Source: an uncultured Gardnerella sp.
Lineage (GTDB): Bacteria > Actinomycetota > Actinomycetes > Actinomycetales > Bifidobacteriaceae
Direction of reading: 5' to 3'
Assembly (NCBI GenBank): GCA_947254595.1
Contig: CAMYED010000012.1
Coordinates: forward strand, 1 to 22,605
DNA: 22,605 bases
Part shown: positions 21,774-22,605 of the stretch, piece after piece
Layout: each line of letters opens with the position of its first letter
How positions within the stretch are numbered: position 1 is the stretch's first letter
The notes under the pieces: model-generated
What the model was told of the DNA's origin: nothing
Database searches by the model: none
What the model saw: only the letters and a program-made list of their open reading frames with translations
Made by a program: the position numbers and the translations under genes

Positions 21774-22505
21774 GTGTTAAGTTCTCGCAGCCGTAACCGC
21801 AGAATTTCGCGCAATAGAAAATTAGCCGCGCTTTTTTGGGCTGTACTTCTTGCGGCACTATTCGGAATTGTTGTTGGCCTAGTGCTTCCTAAAATCAACA
21901 ATAATGTTGCTAGGATTACGGGAGAATATGAGGCAACTGGCGAAGCTGCTAGGTTTCTTAGAAAGCTGCGCGTTGCTAGGCCGCATCGTTCAGGTTACGA
22001 GCGTCGAGTATTCGGGTACAGAACTACCGACGACGATGGCAACGGCTGCGACGTTCGAGAAGATGTTTTAGCGCGCGACTTAAAAAGTGTGCAGTATAAG
22101 CAGGCTGGTTCCTGCAAGGTGCGTTCTGGTTTGCTGCGCGACCCGTATACCGGGTTGAATATTCGTTTCGTGCGCGGCCGTAAAACAAGCGCGCTCGTTC
22201 AAATTGATCATGTTGTTGCTTTACAAAACGCTTGGGAGTCCGGAGCGTGGAATTGGACGAGAAAAAAGCGACTCAAATTTGGTAACGACATGATGAATTT
22301 GCTGGCTGTCCAGGGGGCGGCGAATCAGGAGAAGGGTTCAGCTTCCGCAGCTTACTGGCTGCCTTCGAATAAGTCGTTTAGGTGCGAGTATGTTGCGCGG
22401 CAGATTGCAGTAAAGTACAAGTACGGGCTGACTGTAACGCGCGAAGAAAAAGAGAGTATGGCGGGAGTTCTGCACAACTGTTCCGCGCAAAAGCTGCCAA
22501 ACTAG
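21774..22505 (+). CDS. Membrane-anchored or secreted HNH nuclease (DUF1524)
   Basis: A 243-aa protein with a basic N-terminus and one hydrophobic segment (about 17-38), indicating a signal anchor or signal peptide. The rest is a DUF1524/HNH domain as found in secreted actinobacterial nucleases: YERRVFG, DDDGNGCDVREDVLARDL (86-103), DPYTG, the active-site VQIDHVVALQNAW (142-154, His146), NDMMNLLAVQGAANQEKG (171-188) and C204EYVARQIAVKY. Cys92, Cys114, Cys204 and Cys236 could form two disulfides, consistent with export. It starts with GTG 10 bp after the upstream ABC-like gene with only a weak AGGG, so coupled transcription is likely. A role in DNA uptake or nutrient scavenging is inference. 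Confidence 0.85.
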   Translation: MLSSRSRNRRISRNRKLAALFWAVLLAALFGIVVGLVLPKINNNVARITGEYEATGEAARFLRKLRVARPHRSGYERRVFGYRTTDDDGNGCDVREDVLARDLKSVQYKQAGSCKVRSGLLRDPYTGLNIRFVRGRKTSALVQIDHVVALQNAWESGAWNWTRKKRLKFGNDMMNLLAVQGAANQEKGSASAAYWLPSNKSFRCEYVARQIAVKYKYGLTVTREEKESMAGVLHNCSAQKLPN

Positions 22506-22510
22506 CGCAC

Positions 22511-22605
22511 GCGACGACTTGCTTGAGTTTTGCGAGGGTTCTTGTTTAGTGTGGCGCGAGTTTTGGGGGATTTCTCTCCTCGAACGCGCGACGACCTGCT
22601 TGAGC
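22511..22605 (+). repeat. Three-hairpin element fragments at the window edge (copy D)
   Basis: GCGACGACTTGCTTGAG (22511-22527) is a diverged box. Then 22539-22565 matches the inverted flank of copy A, and GCGCGACGACCTGCTTGAGC (22586-22605) is a perfect box cut by the window end. A full element probably continues beyond the window. Confidence 0.7.

Overview
The window looks like chromosome of a low-GC member of the Bifidobacteriaceae, most likely Gardnerella. This is inference from gene order, actinobacterial protein features (a SepIVA-type DivIVA protein, the rplS-lepB-rnhB order, frequent leaderless starts) and AT-rich codon use; no 16S or database check was possible. Most of the sequence is conserved housekeeping DNA. 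Between the genes lie unusual structured repeats.

Layout. 1-278: an inverted copy of a three-hairpin repeat, then a probable leaderless promoter. 279-4570: coaD, a sepIVA-like gene, a DUF177/YceD gene and rpmF on the plus strand, with rnc convergent on the minus strand. A 52-bp-period repeat array separates the DUF177 gene from rpmF. 4686-8276: an ABC-F ATPase, rph and rdgB. 8328-8551: tRNA-Leu(TAG) and tRNA-Thr(CGT) on the minus strand. 8552-9380: a second 52-bp array running straight into a second three-hairpin element. 9381-11075: pgi with a strong terminator. 11076-11825: a truncated element, a third 52-bp array, a 106-bp direct repeat and a perfect-consensus promoter. 11826-15456: a 51-codon leader ORF, a double-length NitT/TauT-type permease and its ATPase. 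15833-17849: rplS, lepB, rnhB. 17886-22505: a LacI-type regulator, an ABC-exporter-like protein whose ATPase motifs have been erased, and a membrane-anchored or secreted HNH (DUF1524) nuclease. The window ends inside another copy of the element.

Strongest unusual signals. (1) A dispersed element of about 133 bp with three hairpins. Its stems change sequence between copies while keeping pairing, and one copy supplies the last 21 codons and the stop of the DUF177 gene. (2) Three arrays of imperfect TTAC-N6-GTAA palindromes, all with an exact 52-bp period (about five helical turns). Each is joined to a copy or fragment of the first element, giving a BIME-like mosaic. (3) A candidate leader-peptide attenuator (peptide ending in Cys-Tyr) in front of a transporter operon, with a stem that can hide the Shine-Dalgarno sequence. 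(4) An intact 879-residue TMD/pseudo-NBD/TMD protein without Walker or signature motifs. (5) Many short tandem repeats in gaps and in protein linkers. Functions proposed for these are inference; the repeats, periods and pairings were read directly from the sequence.
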